From Diphasiastrum complanatum (Eukaryota > Streptophyta > Lycopodiopsida > Lycopodiales > Lycopodiaceae), in assembly GCA_029204225.1 (NCBI GenBank), contig CM055093.1:1797155-1861154 (forward strand): a DNA stretch of 64,000 bases, written 5' to 3'. The position numbers were made by a program, and so were the translations under genes. The notes under the pieces were generated by a model. The model was not told the DNA's origin. It did not search any database and was given only the letters and a program-made list of their open reading frames with translations. This document shows positions 55,091 through 64,000 of the stretch, piece after piece (positions within the stretch are counted from its first letter, which is position 1; each line of letters starts with the position of its first letter).

Positions 55091-56150
55091 CTAAACTCTT
55101 ATGATGTGGAAGTTGAGCTGCCTAGCACATATCTTACTGGCGCTGTTTGTGTCTTGTCGACCTTCTGGGAGATCCTTCTAGGACAACTATGCCTTTGCCC
55201 TTGTCTGCTCTGCTCGGTCCGAAACCATCTTGGTTTACAAGAACTGCGGCAGCAAGTTGTCTCTCAAATCTTTCTTTATCAGATTCGTCGCTCAAATGAG
55301 AGACGACTCAAAAAATTTTGTTTTCGTGTTCGTCCTCTGATTCCTCTATCATTGGCGACAGGTCATAGTACTGTCTCTCCATAACTTGGTAGCCGACAGG
55401 ATTGTCATTGGCCATTGTCCTGCTCTCATCGAATCTGACATCTCTCACTGTTTTCACAGTGTTCGTGTATGGCATGTAGACTTTGTAGTATGACGAGTTG
55501 TTGTCATAACCTACCAAGAATCGCTACTGAGCTTTCTCATCAAGCTTCTTTCAAAGCTTGTCAAGAATATGTGCATATGCTGCATAGCCAAAGATTTTGA
55601 CGTGAGACAGATTGGGCTTTCTACCCCACCATAGCTCATGTGGTGTCGTGTGAGGGACACCAGACTTGTCTGTTCTATTCTGGATGTATGCGGCTATAGC
55701 TACTGCTTCAGTCCACAGTGCCCTTGGAGCTTTCGAGTAGGCCATCATGCATTTTGCTGCTTCCATCAGGGTCATGTTCTTTTGTTCAGCAACACCATTG
55801 TGCTGCACTGTGTAGGTTGCAGTTCTTCTGTGAATGATGCCACGATCATTGTAGAAGTCAGTGAAGTGATTTGAGATATATTTACCACCTCGATCTGTTC
55901 TGATCTACTTCACTTTGCTGCCTCTACATCTTTCAGCCCAATTCACATTTTTAGTGAATTTATCAAGTGCTTCAGATTTATTTTGAATAAAATACACTCT
56001 TGCAAATTTGCTATAATCATTAATGAAAGCTATATAATATTTTGAGCCTCCTATTGAGATCACATTGAATGGATCGCAGATGTCAGAATGCACTAGCTCC
56101 AGAATCTTTGTCGTTCTATAGGAGTCTTTAATGAATGGTGTGCGTGACAT
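55091..56150 (-). pseudogene. copia-6 integrase
   Basis: Pieces in order from the right: LELVHSDICDPFNVISIGGS (first aspartate), YYIAFINDYSKFARVYFIQN, a gap with the second aspartate region, then HNGVAEQKNMTLMEAAKCMM (catalytic glutamate region), ALWTEAVAIAAYIQNRTDKS and LWWGRKPNLSHVKIFGYAAY. MVGYDNNSSYYKVYMPYTNT and VRDVRFDESRTM follow. Stops and shifts separate them. 55,551-55,808 is nearly the same as 63,003-63,260 of copia-8. Confidence 0.85.
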
Positions 56151-56156
56151 CTTGCC

Positions 56157-57213
56157 TCATGCATCACAAGAGGTCGAATTGGTTGCATTTGAGATGCTGA
56201 CCTCTGTTATTGTTCCATGATGGCTTCTCTGGTAAAGTGCCATTGAATTCATGTGACAGAGTCTTCTATGCCACAGAGTGTCTGGCAAGTCGTCATGAGT
56301 CTGATGCACTTGATCTATAGGTAGGCGTACCTTCAGATGATATAGGTTTCCTTTCCTTCTGCCTTGAGCGATCAAAGTACTGGTACTGGCATCAATCACA
56401 TTGCATGCTTCGTCAGAAAATGTCACACGCATCCCTGCATCTGCTATTCTTGCTACAAAGAGCAAGTCTTGTTGCAGAGTAGGCACAAACAAAATGTCTT
56501 CGAGTCGTCTGTCTCTACCATTGGTGTTGAGCCGTAGTGAACCAGTACCATTCACTTGATGTCTAGATCCATCTCCAAGAACTATGAATCTTGAAGGATC
56601 TGCACTTCTGAAATCAGACATTATTCATCTTGATGTCACGAAGTGTGAGGTGGCTCCTGAGTCTAGGATCACCTCATGTGTGTGAGATGCTAGCTGCACA
56701 CACGTCTTCACATATGTAGGCGGTCGAACAATTTCTGTTCGTTCTTTCTTTTCTCATTTTTGAGCTCTCGGGCTCCTCGACATAGGATGAACTATTGTTG
56801 TTCTCCTGTTTGTTCTGTGCTAATTTGTTTCACGGATTTTGGCGACAATCCATGGCTGCGTGGCCCTTCTTATGGCAATGGATACAATCAATCTTGGGAT
56901 TGAGCCATCAAGTATCTACTGTATGCCCATCTCTTCTACATCTCACACAAGTCTTCTTGTCTGCACCTTGTTGTTTCGACCTCCCTTTGGTCTTCCAGTT
57001 GCCTCTGTTGGTCCCCTCTGCTTGCTGGTCATGATCCTGCCTCTGATCTGACTCCCTCTTAGGCTTAAATTGTTTCTTGGATTTTTCTCTGTTGTCATAG
57101 AGGGTCTGGTCAGAACTATCTTTGTGATCAAGATGTTCTCTGGCCTCGACTTCCTCTCGAATCTCGACAATCGTCTTTTTGAGATTTATGGTAGGATCTT
57201 TTGCGAGTAACAT
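56157..57213 (-). pseudogene. copia-6 gag C-terminus, protease and pre-integrase region
   Basis: From the right: a gag tail with charged linker (56,908-57,213) and a first knuckle CVRCRRDGHTVDT (last cysteine lost). A second knuckle CIHCHKKGHAAMDC lies near 56,860, a protease motif ILDSGATSHFVTS near 56,650, and then the 154-codon frame 56,157-56,621 (RFIVLGDGSRHQVNGTGSLR, LWHRRLCHMNSMAL). Gag is cut at about 57,213, where copia-7 begins, so its N-terminal half is missing. Confidence 0.82.
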
Positions 57214-57750
57214 GAAGAATCAAATAGAATGTAAATGAAATGATTCCACCATGCTTCCAACTCTGAACTCTCTGGAAAACTATAGCAAACGACCAATAAA
57301 TGTGACCGATCAACTTTTGCTTGCATGTCTCCTCCTCCTTTGTCGTCTAGGCAATGCCTTAGTGAACACATCTGCAATATTATCCTCCGTGGGACAATAT
57401 TCAAGCGTGATGTCGCCATTATGAAGCTTCTCCCAAACAAAGTGACAGTGGATCTCGATATGCTTTGTTCTTGCATGAAATACTGGATTTCGTGCAATGG
57501 CAATAGCACTTTGACTATCCGTAAATAGGAGAGTAGCTGAGGCTGGCCATGCTTCATATCGACAAGTAATTGTCTCAGCCATATACACTCCATAGTGGCT
57601 GAAAACGTTGCTCTATATTCTGCTTCACTTGAGGATGTAGCAACCGGCTTGCAATCTTCCATTTTGAAACGCTTCAAAATTTGCTTAATGTACCGTTGTT
57701 GGGTAATGAAGATTCCAGTCTTATTCTGATCTCGTGCACTGCTTTGACTT
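57214..57750 (-). pseudogene. copia-7 RT end fused to RNase H
   Basis: Minus-strand readings IFITQQRYIKQILKRFKMED, then [15 protein letters not shown], where the RT end passes directly into the RNase H glutamate block. About 80 residues between them are deleted in frame. It continues with [11 protein letters not shown], then after a shift [40 protein letters not shown] and [15 protein letters not shown] third copia lineage, fused to the gag of copia-6. Confidence 0.82.
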
Positions 57751-58012
57751 TCTTGTTGGAAAGATGCTATTACACCACAATCGTGTGTGCGTCTCTTGTT
57801 ATCAATCCTTTCAACATGAAAGTGGAAACCTGAAGCCCATATAGCATTATACATTTTGCACTGCCACATGACAAATATGAATCTCATAAATAATCATTGT
57901 GAATGAACATGGTGTTTCAAAATGATTAAACAAATATTGTTATAAACAAGAATGTTCTAATAATAAAGTATGTAAAGAATAATACCTTCCATTTGCATCC
58001 TCTTGCAAAGTC
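57751..58012. other. AT-rich spacer, no gene
   Basis: Spacer between copia-7 and the CACTA transposase. No TIR recognised. Confidence 0.4.
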
Positions 58013-58523
58013 CTATTCTGCGTTCGATATTTTTTGTCCCTCTTTTGTTGCTTTTTGTAGTGTGTCATGCATCCACTCTATAGTGCATTGCTTGGGCAAT
58101 GGCTCAAGATCATGTGAACTTGAGGCCATGTGTCTACCTCTATTTTGTCGTTTGCGTTTTCTAGACCAGGCCCTCTCTTTTTTCTCTTCTTCATATACGT
58201 CGAACCATTTATTTATAACTCCACAATTATAAAGCATGAATGTAGAAATTTTTTCTCGTTGGAAGGGTGCCAACCTATGGACCTTTCCCATCCCTTGAGA
58301 TTTTTCACTAGTTACATCTTTGGCTTCCTCGTCACGCCACAATAGTGGAGCAGATGGATGTAGTTGGTGCAAAATTTCAATAACATAAAAGAGAGATTCA
58401 TGTACTAACCATCCCTTTGACATGCTACCTTAGGCCTTGCCTTTTGGCGCACAAAATCTTTTAAGACTTTCATGTATCTTTCCATAAAGAACAACCACCT
58501 AAAATGTCACAAATGGTTAAAAG
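58013..58523 (-). CDS. CACTA TNP2-type gene, 3' exon
   Basis: The minus-strand exon starts after an AG near 58,500 with WLFFMERYMKVLKDFVRQKA, then RPKVACQ, continuing the DUF4218-type domain. It goes on to MSKGWLVHESLFYVIEILHQ, ISTFMLYNCGVINKWFDVYE and a basic tail (RKRKRQNRGRHM). The FMLYNC block matches the Y(V/I)L.NC block found after DUF4218 in CACTA transposases. One stop or shift near 58,420 separates the two frames. Confidence 0.65.
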
Positions 58524-58560
58524 TAAGTGTTTTATCTAATGAGTTCATATATCAATTGAT

Positions 58561-58773
58561 TTAGTTTAAATACACACGCAAAAGAAAATTTATGCACTTA
58601 TACCTAGTGTGCACTGGACCAGCAATAGAAACTTCTTCAACCAAGTGCACCAATAAATGCACTTGTGAGTCCATGATGGAAGTCAAAAAATATCTCTCAA
58701 ACATGCACACAATCTCCACCATATCCTTATGTCTCTTGCGAAGATCCAGCTCACGGATTTCTTTTGAAGACAT
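58561..58773 (-). CDS. CACTA TNP2-type gene, DUF4218-like exon
   Basis: Encodes KDMVEIVCMFERYFLTSIMD, SQVHLLVHLVEEVSIAGPVH and TRYK. This is the DUF4218 signature (LE..FPPAFFD.M.HL..HL..E...GPV..RW). A CTAG-GTATAAG junction near 58,608 is a plausible donor to the 58,500 exon. Confidence 0.75.
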   Translation of the reverse strand: MSSKEIRELDLRKRHKDMVEIVCMFERYFLTSIMDSQVHLLVHLVEEVSIAGPVHTRYKCINFLLRVYLN

Positions 58774-58827
58774 CCATCTGCAACATATTCAATCCATTTT
58801 ATGTCTATTTGAATTTCCATTCAATAA

Positions 58828-59394
58828 CTATAAATAAAAAAATGCACCAAGTACATGTAAATACCTGACAATGATTGATAGTTTGTATATGGTCTCACAA
58901 TTATCTTTTGACAAGCACCCACAAATTGACAATGGATAGATGAATTGAATCATCTTTAGCCAATCATGAGATTTGAGGCCTTGCAACTTTCCATCCACTG
59001 TGAATGATGACAATAGAGAATGGGCAAAACCAGTTGGTGCTCTAATGTCATGAATAATGGAGCGCACATGGTTAAGCTCTTCCTTAGTGAATGTCCAAAG
59101 TACTTTTGGAACATGATCTTCACCATCCTTTATCCAATATTCTTTTTTGGTGTTTGATTCTTTTAGATCGTGCCTTGCAGCAAAGGTATCTTTTTCACCA
59201 ATCAAGTGTTTCCAAATACATTCACCCACATTTTTAAATATGTGCATAGGATCAAGTAGGTGATTAATCAAAAGGTTATTCCAATATTCTAAACGATGAA
59301 ATATAGATAATTTTTTCATACCATCGATTGGCTTTGCTTGAAATTCCTCCCATAGTTTTCGCCAATCTTTCACAGGCATCCTCTTTGGAGGCAT
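58828..59394 (-). CDS. CACTA TNP2-type transposase core exon
   Basis: A 188-codon open frame: HRLEYWNNLLINHLLDPMHI, FKNVGECIWKHLIGEKD, VLWTFTKEELNHVRSIIHDI, RAPTGFAHSLLSSFT and LQGLKSHDWLKMIQFIYPLS. These match the TNP2 core (YW..L.L.H.LD.MHIEKNV, PFT..E......IK.P.G.AS, GLKSHD.H..MQ..LP). The protein would bind element ends and catalyse excision. No stop in this exon. Confidence 0.85.
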   Translation of the reverse strand: MPPKRMPVKDWRKLWEEFQAKPIDGMKKLSIFHRLEYWNNLLINHLLDPMHIFKNVGECIWKHLIGEKDTFAARHDLKESNTKKEYWIKDGEDHVPKVLWTFTKEELNHVRSIIHDIRAPTGFAHSLLSSFTVDGKLQGLKSHDWLKMIQFIYPLSICGCLSKDNCETIYKLSIIVRYLHVLGAFFYL

Positions 59395-60176
59395 CTCTCT
59401 CTTAACTCTTCAGTGTCTCTGAATGGATGGCCTTCATGCAAGTATTTACGATGATTTTCATAATCCACTTTTTTGAAACTATAAGAGTATCTTCCCACAA
59501 AATTTGGCCCGCACAAAAAATAGGCATTTTTTCCAGCCGTTTGAAAGTCTGCCCAACAAATGGATACTATCAATCACTTTAAAAAAAAGTATATGTCAAA
59601 GAATAATTATAGCCATTGTAGTATATCATGTAAATGTCAAGAATTACTAGTTGTATGTAACTGTAAACAAACTCCTATGTACACATAGTTTGAATGATTA
59701 CCTGAGCATTCACCTAATCCTGGATAGTCATGCATTGTCCACATTACAATGGCATGTAGTGTAAACTCCCTCTCATGTAAGGGGAGCGAAATGTCATATA
59801 CATTTATCCCCTTCCACAAATCTTCCAACTCATCAATAAGCGGCTCAACGTCCATGTTCTTAACCTTGCGTTGGCCAGGAATTAGAAGTGCCAACATAAT
59901 GTGTCCCTTTTTTGTACTCAACCAAGGAGAAATATTATAATTTACCAAGCAAACAGGCCAAATGGACCACGTAGTTGTTCGTACACCAAAGCGGTTCACA
60001 CCATCTATTGCAAGACCAAATCTCACATTTCTTGACTCATTGGCAAAGCTTGGATACTCTTTGTTGATGTGTTTTCCTGCAGGTGAACCTAAAGGTACCC
60101 TCATCATCCCATTCGTAGAGGTATGGGGTGCATGCCAGTCCATAAGTTGTGTAAGAGAAATTACTGGAAACTGTCA
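59395..60176 (-). CDS. CACTA TNP2-type transposase, upstream exons
   Basis: The exon 59,637-60,143 gives EYPSFANESRNVRFGLAIDG, VNRFGV, WSIWPVCLVNYNISPWLS, HIMLALLIPGQ, EPLIDELEDLWKGINVYDIS and AIVMWTMHDYPGLGECSG. These are the classical TNP2 blocks (FA.EPRN.RLGL..DG.NPF, W.V.L..YNLPPW, MWT..D.P..G..SG). A donor-like GTAATC follows. The next exon, 59,370-59,573, carries the cysteine/histidine region (NHRKYLHEGHPFRDTEELRE). An in-frame TGA at 60,174-60,176 separates it from the exon to the right. Confidence 0.85.
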
Positions 60177-60428
60177 TAAAACTTTGCACGGAATGGTTGC
60201 CCCTTGCAAATCATCTCTATATCGAGGACCATCACAAATGGGACATTTCTTGAGTGATTCGTACCTTCCTCGATATAAAATACAATCTTTTGGACATGCA
60301 TGATATTGCTTGTAGTCCATCTTGATATTAGACAACATCTTTCCTACCTCATCTCTTGTCTCAGACATGACATTCCCTTTTGGGAGAATTTTGTTTTTCA
60401 ATAGTCTGTACATGACGAAAGAAGTCAT
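60177..60428 (-). CDS. CACTA TNP2-type gene, zinc-binding exon
   Basis: Encodes GKMLSNIKMDYKQYHACPKD, CILYRGRYESLKKCPICDGP and RYRDD, the C..DC.LY......CP.C...R(Y/W) block that precedes the TNP2 core. Two CxxxC/CxxC pairs could bind zinc. Confidence 0.82.
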
Positions 60429-60505
60429 TGTAAAAAAATTATCACTGGATGTCCAAATTGTAAATTTTATTTCAAAGCAAAAATGACAAGTAGATGAAAA
60501 AAAAT

Positions 60506-60754
60506 TTACTCAAATAATGATGTGAGGCTTTGGTCACTCCATCTATATTTGGCTTGAAGATTCAATAGAAGTAGAGAAGTCGCCAAACGAGATGTCTTTG
60601 CTCCATGATACAATGCGGTCTTTGATTCTTCTCGCAATTTCTTTTCTTCTTTAGACAAAAGTGCCTCCTCATCTTGTTCATTGTGTCTAGTTGCACTATT
60701 GTTCTCGTACATATCATCCAACATGTCTCCCATGACTTCAAATTCATCATTCAT
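60506..60754 (-). CDS. CACTA TNP2-type gene, N-terminal exon
   Basis: Acidic start, then TALYHGAKTSRLATSLLLLN and LQAKYRWSDQSLTSLFE. These match the family's N-terminal LY.G....L....L..LK....WSD.SF..LL. It lies in the expected place ahead of the zinc-binding exon, with a spacer that fits an intron. Confidence 0.75.
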   Translation of the reverse strand: MNDEFEVMGDMLDDMYENNSATRHNEQDEEALLSKEEKKLREESKTALYHGAKTSRLATSLLLLNLQAKYRWSDQSLTSLFE

Positions 60755-61450
60755 TGGAAGCTCATTTTCATCATTGGAATTTGTTTGTGAAGAAGTAGAT
60801 CTAGATGAGCTAGATTTAGATGCATTAGTCTCTTGCGCTCATCAATTTCCATCATCTCTTTTAAGCCTTGACATAGATGATGAGGTATTGCTTTATATGA
60901 GGGCCATTGTATTGCATTCGTCGTCTACGTCGACCATTACGAGGATTATTGTCTCCAATGCTAAATGAGGATGAAGAATCCTATATACCAAAATAACAAG
61001 AAGTAGGTTGAAACAATGCTTGATAAACATTTCCTCCCAATACTTGATAGATCTAAATGTTGCATATGAATATAAATTACCTCTTTGTTTAAAAAGTATG
61101 AACATATCAATGTATCTATTAGACCATTTTTCTTTTCAACTTGTTAACATCCAATCCAATGTATGTACAATTTGCCCTTGAGATGTTGTCTCCTTGCATG
61201 TGTTGCTCCTCTAAAGAACAAGCATTTGAATTCAAGCCATATACTTGCATGGTGATGACACAAAGCATGCCAATCGCCCCAATTGTATTGAGGTCCTGCA
61301 TATGGCATCAACGTCACAACACTATTTAGAGGGACGTCAATACCACTCAATGGAAAAAGTCCCAAACCAGCCTCAAGAAAGTGTTCACTAGGCATGATCA
61401 TGTACATTCAACCCCAATATATATCCATTTAATGGTAATGGTGATTGGAG
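60755..61450 (-). other. upstream region of the CACTA gene
   Basis: An 87-codon frame (61,144-61,407) and short frames that might be 5' exons or promoter. No transposase-associated domain is recognised. I could not find the CACTA terminal inverted repeat on either side. Confidence 0.35.
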
Positions 61451-61634
61451 TGGCCAACACAAATATCTACTTCTAATGAAAGTTTTTACTAATTGTTGCA
61501 AGCTAGGTGGAAGAGGAAGGTCAGACAAAGAACCTAGAATACATCATATTCTCGATCTCTCTTGCAACTCTTTTCCTTGAAACCAACTTATGTTCCTTCT
61601 TCTGCAAAAGTTGAAAATGTTTGATGTATCAGTT

Positions 61635-61653
61635 TCTCTCTCTCTCTCTCTCT
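61635..61653 (+). repeat. (TC)n microsatellite
   Basis: A short perfect TC run in an AT-rich spacer. Confidence 0.9.
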
Positions 61654-61704
61654 AGCATGAAACATAAATTAATATATAATACAAACCGTAAATCAGTAGC
61701 ATGA

Positions 61705-61770
61705 AACACAAAGACAAACACACACAAACACACGCACGCACACTCACACCCACTCACACCCACCCCAAAC
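61705..61770 (+). repeat. (CA)n-rich stretch
   Basis: Interrupted CA repeats with ACACACAAACACACGCACGC-type variants. Confidence 0.85.
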
Positions 61771-61995
61771 ACACATGAAGAGAAAAACAGAGAGAACATT
61801 ATAGAGTGCTAATCAAAACTCCCAAACCACATGATTATATCCTACTCCAGAATGTCACCATATGCTCCCTCCCTACGACATTTGGGCTTTTTTGTGGAAC
61901 TCATTTTCCAACAAAAAACATTTGAACCACGTCTTTAATGGAAGAAAACAAGGGCTACACACTTTCCTATAATCGGGAGTATTGGTTACCTTCAA

Positions 61996-62000
<5 letters not shown>

Positions 62001-62084
<84 letters not shown>
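62001..62084 (+). repeat. perfect (TC)42 microsatellite
   Basis: 84 bases of uninterrupted TC ending at GTACGT. Length variation among individuals is likely. Confidence 0.95.
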
Positions 62085-62089
<5 letters not shown>

Positions 62090-62129
62090 TGAATGAGTCT
62101 ATTATGGGTGATTGGATATGGAAATCAAG

Positions 62130-62265
62130 ATTAACTACATCTAATCATTCTAATTGGATTTTTCCTTTTAGAAGCAAGTGAGCGATTAAATTCATCTAAT
62201 CATTCTATTTGGATTTTTCCTTTTAGAAGCAAGTGAGAGATTAACTTCATCTAATTATTCTATTT
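62130..62265 (+). repeat. 55-base tandem repeat, about 2.5 copies
   Basis: The unit contains CATCTAATCATTCTAATTGG and TTTTTCCTTTTAGAAGCAAG. Copies begin near 62,131 and 62,186, with a partial one near 62,241, just ahead of the gag-like frame. Confidence 0.85.
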
Positions 62266-62277
62266 GGGAAGGGCTAC

Positions 62278-63002
62278 ATGGACTTGATGAGTGAGAACAT
62301 CCACACGTTAGCAGCCGATGTGAATTTTCTGAAATGGCAACAAAATATGATAGGTCAGAGACACCCTATAGATGGTCCTAACCCATTAGTGTGCCGCCAT
62401 TGTAAAGGAAATCACCTGAATCGAAATTGCCCAAACTTGATTTGTGGGTACTGCAAGAAGCCAAGGCATTTGGAGGATAGACGTTGGACTCGTAGAGAGG
62501 CTCTAAATACAGGCGATAGAATTCTAGGCCCCGTGAACCATAGGCTCCAAGACATAGCTGGACCATTAGGGGGCCCTCAATTTCTACAACATGGGCCCAA
62601 AATTGATCCACGGGACAAGGGGAAAGCATGCTTAGAGGATGATCGAGCACCCATAAACTTCATTGAATTAGAAACAATGGACCAGACCACACCAATGAAA
62701 GAAGTCTTAGCAGTGACGAGAAGTAACCTCCGAAGAGAGGCCCCCAAAACTACACCCCTGCAAATAGACAAACCAACAGCCAGTGACCAAGGGTTGATCA
62801 AGTCAGGGATAGAAGCTGCAGCACCTAGGGAATGGGGGGAGGTGAACGCCTTAGAAGGGAGACGACACCCCAGATCCTTTGGACTGAGGAAGACTGAGAA
62901 AGAAAAAATTGGAATGGAGGCAAAAAGATCAAGGGATACAACATGCAAAATTCGTAGAAATCTTGATGTGAGCTTGAGAACAGGAAAAATTGATCTAACA
63001 CA
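62278..63002 (+). pseudogene. gag-like frame with two degenerate zinc knuckles
   Basis: Plus-strand open frame of 248 codons reaching 63,024, its last few codons in another phase of copia-8. Residues 39-51 read CRHCKGNHLNRNC, followed by ICGYCKKPRHLEDRRW, a pair of CCHC-like knuckles with altered spacing and lost residues. The rest is charged, with proline and basic runs, and unassigned. Knuckle pairs of this kind are typical of LINE or retrotransposon gag-like proteins. It stops being its own sequence at about 63,003, where copia integrase begins. Confidence 0.5.
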
Positions 63003-64000
63003 ATGGAAGCAGCCAGGTGCATGATGGCCTATTCGAAGGCTCCAAGGGCATTGTGGGCTGAAGCAGTAGCTACAGCCGCATACATCCAAAACATGACAGG
63101 TAAATCTGGTGTTCCTCACACGACACCACATGAGCTATGGTGGGGTAGAAAGCCCAACCTGTCTCACGTCAGAATATTTGGTTGTGCAGCATATGCACAT
63201 ATTCTTGATAAGATTCATAAGAAGCTTGATGAGAAAGCCGAGCAAGGGTTTCTGGTAGGTTATGACAATAATTCTTCATACTACATAATCTACATGCCAA
63301 ATACGAACATTGTGAAAACAGTGAGAGATGTCAAATTCGATAAGAGCAGGATAATGGCCAACGACGACTTTGTTAGCTGTGAAGTTCTAGAAAGACAATT
63401 CTATGACCTGCCGCCAACATCAGAGGGAGTAGAGGACGAAAACAAAAACGAAAATTTTTAAGTCGTCTCCCATTCAAGCGACGAATCAGACAAAGAAAGA
63501 TTCAAGAGATAGCCTACCACCGCAGTTTTTGTAAACCAAGATGGTTCCGGACTGAGCAGAGCAGACAAGGGCAAAGGCATAGTTGTTCCAGGAGGATGTC
63601 CTAGAAGGTCGGCAAGACCACAAAGAGCGCCATCAAGATTTGTGCCAGGTAACTCAGCCTTCACATCAGAAGAATTTTGTAGATTCAATGGCGAATCACA
63701 GACATTCGAGGAGGCGATTGAAGGTCCAGAAAATGACAAATGGATGCAAGCCATGAACGAAGAGATGGAGTCCATGAGGAAGAACTAGGTATGGATGTTG
63801 GAGCCATTACCTCATAAGCGGAAGACTATCAAATACAAATGGGTTTTCAAACTCAAATATGGACCAGACGGGAGTGTGACGAAACACAAGACAAGACTGG
63901 TAGCGAAGGGTTTCTCTCAAAGATACGACATTGACTATTTTGAAACCTTCTCTCCTATCGTCAAACATTCGTCCCTACGACTGTTGTTCACATATGCAGC
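63003..64000 (+). pseudogene. copia-8 integrase end and RT start, family C, runs off window
   Basis: The frame 63,003-63,461 has MEAARCMMAYSKAPRALWAE, AVATAAYIQNMTGKSGVPHT, LWWGRKPNLSHVRIFGCAAY, QGFLVGYDNNSSYYIIYMPN and VRDVKFDKSRIM. After stops come the basic linker (DKGKGIVVPGGCPRRSARPQ) and RT start (KWMQAMNEEMESMRKN, stop, [40 protein letters not shown]). Nearly the same as 54,841-55,808 of copia-6 on the other strand, without the deletion. At least two in-frame stops. The integrase catalytic core lies upstream and is missing here. Confidence 0.85.

Noticed and set aside
62001-62084. Possible CRISPR-like or satellite array from the regular repeats near 62 kb
   Set aside because: It is a plain dinucleotide run, and the nearby 55-base repeat has no spacers. 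Nothing suggests a CRISPR array, and the genome is eukaryotic.
62577-63131. Minus-strand 184-codon frame
   Set aside because: Antisense to the gag-like frame and copia-8, with no motif of its own.

Overview
The window looks like a repeat-rich nuclear genome of a land plant. The evidence is the mix of element types: Ty1/copia elements primed by initiator tRNA-Met, several Ty3/gypsy elements (some chromodomain-type, one with a TGGCGCC primer site), a CACTA transposon of the TNP2 type and a MULE transposase with a SWIM finger. Some genes carry GT..AG introns. There are no bacterial operons, no rRNA or tRNA genes and no intact host gene that I recognise. I cannot name the species. The organisation fits a large plant genome, and a non-angiosperm (fern, moss, lycophyte or conifer) is possible but unproven.

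Layout. 0.4-4.7 kb: copia scraps and copia-1 (minus strand, family A), with an internal deletion. 5.4-11.4 kb: an old, heavily decayed plus-strand gypsy element (gypsy-1). 11.6-12.4 kb: a minus-strand pseudogene containing a histone H3-like stretch. 12.5-16.6 kb: copia-2 (family B), with long gag-protease reading frames but almost no recognisable pol. 16.6-17.4 kb: a copia RT/RNase H scrap. 19-21.7 kb: a MULE remnant. 21.7-28.3 kb: a gypsy element (gypsy-4) carrying a nested family-A copia insertion, scrambled by one inversion of about 3.5 kb. 29.6-31.6 kb: a deletion derivative of family B with a perfect target-site duplication. 31.8-36.1 kb: copia-3, the most complete copia, lacking its 5' end. 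36.5-42.2 kb: gypsy-2, with gag, protease, RT, RNase H, integrase, primer site and one LTR. 42.7-46.3 kb: copia-4 scrap and copia-5. 46.3-47.7 kb: tandem and inverted repeats. 50.0-52.7 kb: gypsy-3, a chromodomain type. 53.5-57.7 kb: copia-6 (family C) with copia-7 joined to it. 58.0-61.4 kb: a CACTA TNP2-like transposase gene with introns. 61.6-62.3 kb: microsatellites and a tandem repeat. 62.3-64 kb: a gag-like frame joined to copia-8 (family C), which runs off the window.

The main observation is the inversion between about 21,800 and 25,339. Turning that block over would rejoin three broken reading frames at once: the gypsy-4 RT, the copia gag and an unidentified open frame. It would also place both LTRs of the copia between matching TGAAA duplications, so the order of events can be read from the sequence. 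I found no defence system, CRISPR array or new multi-gene pathway. The less explained material is the unidentified frame split by the copia insertion, the H3-like pseudogene, and the unassigned 3' reading frames of the family A and B copia elements.
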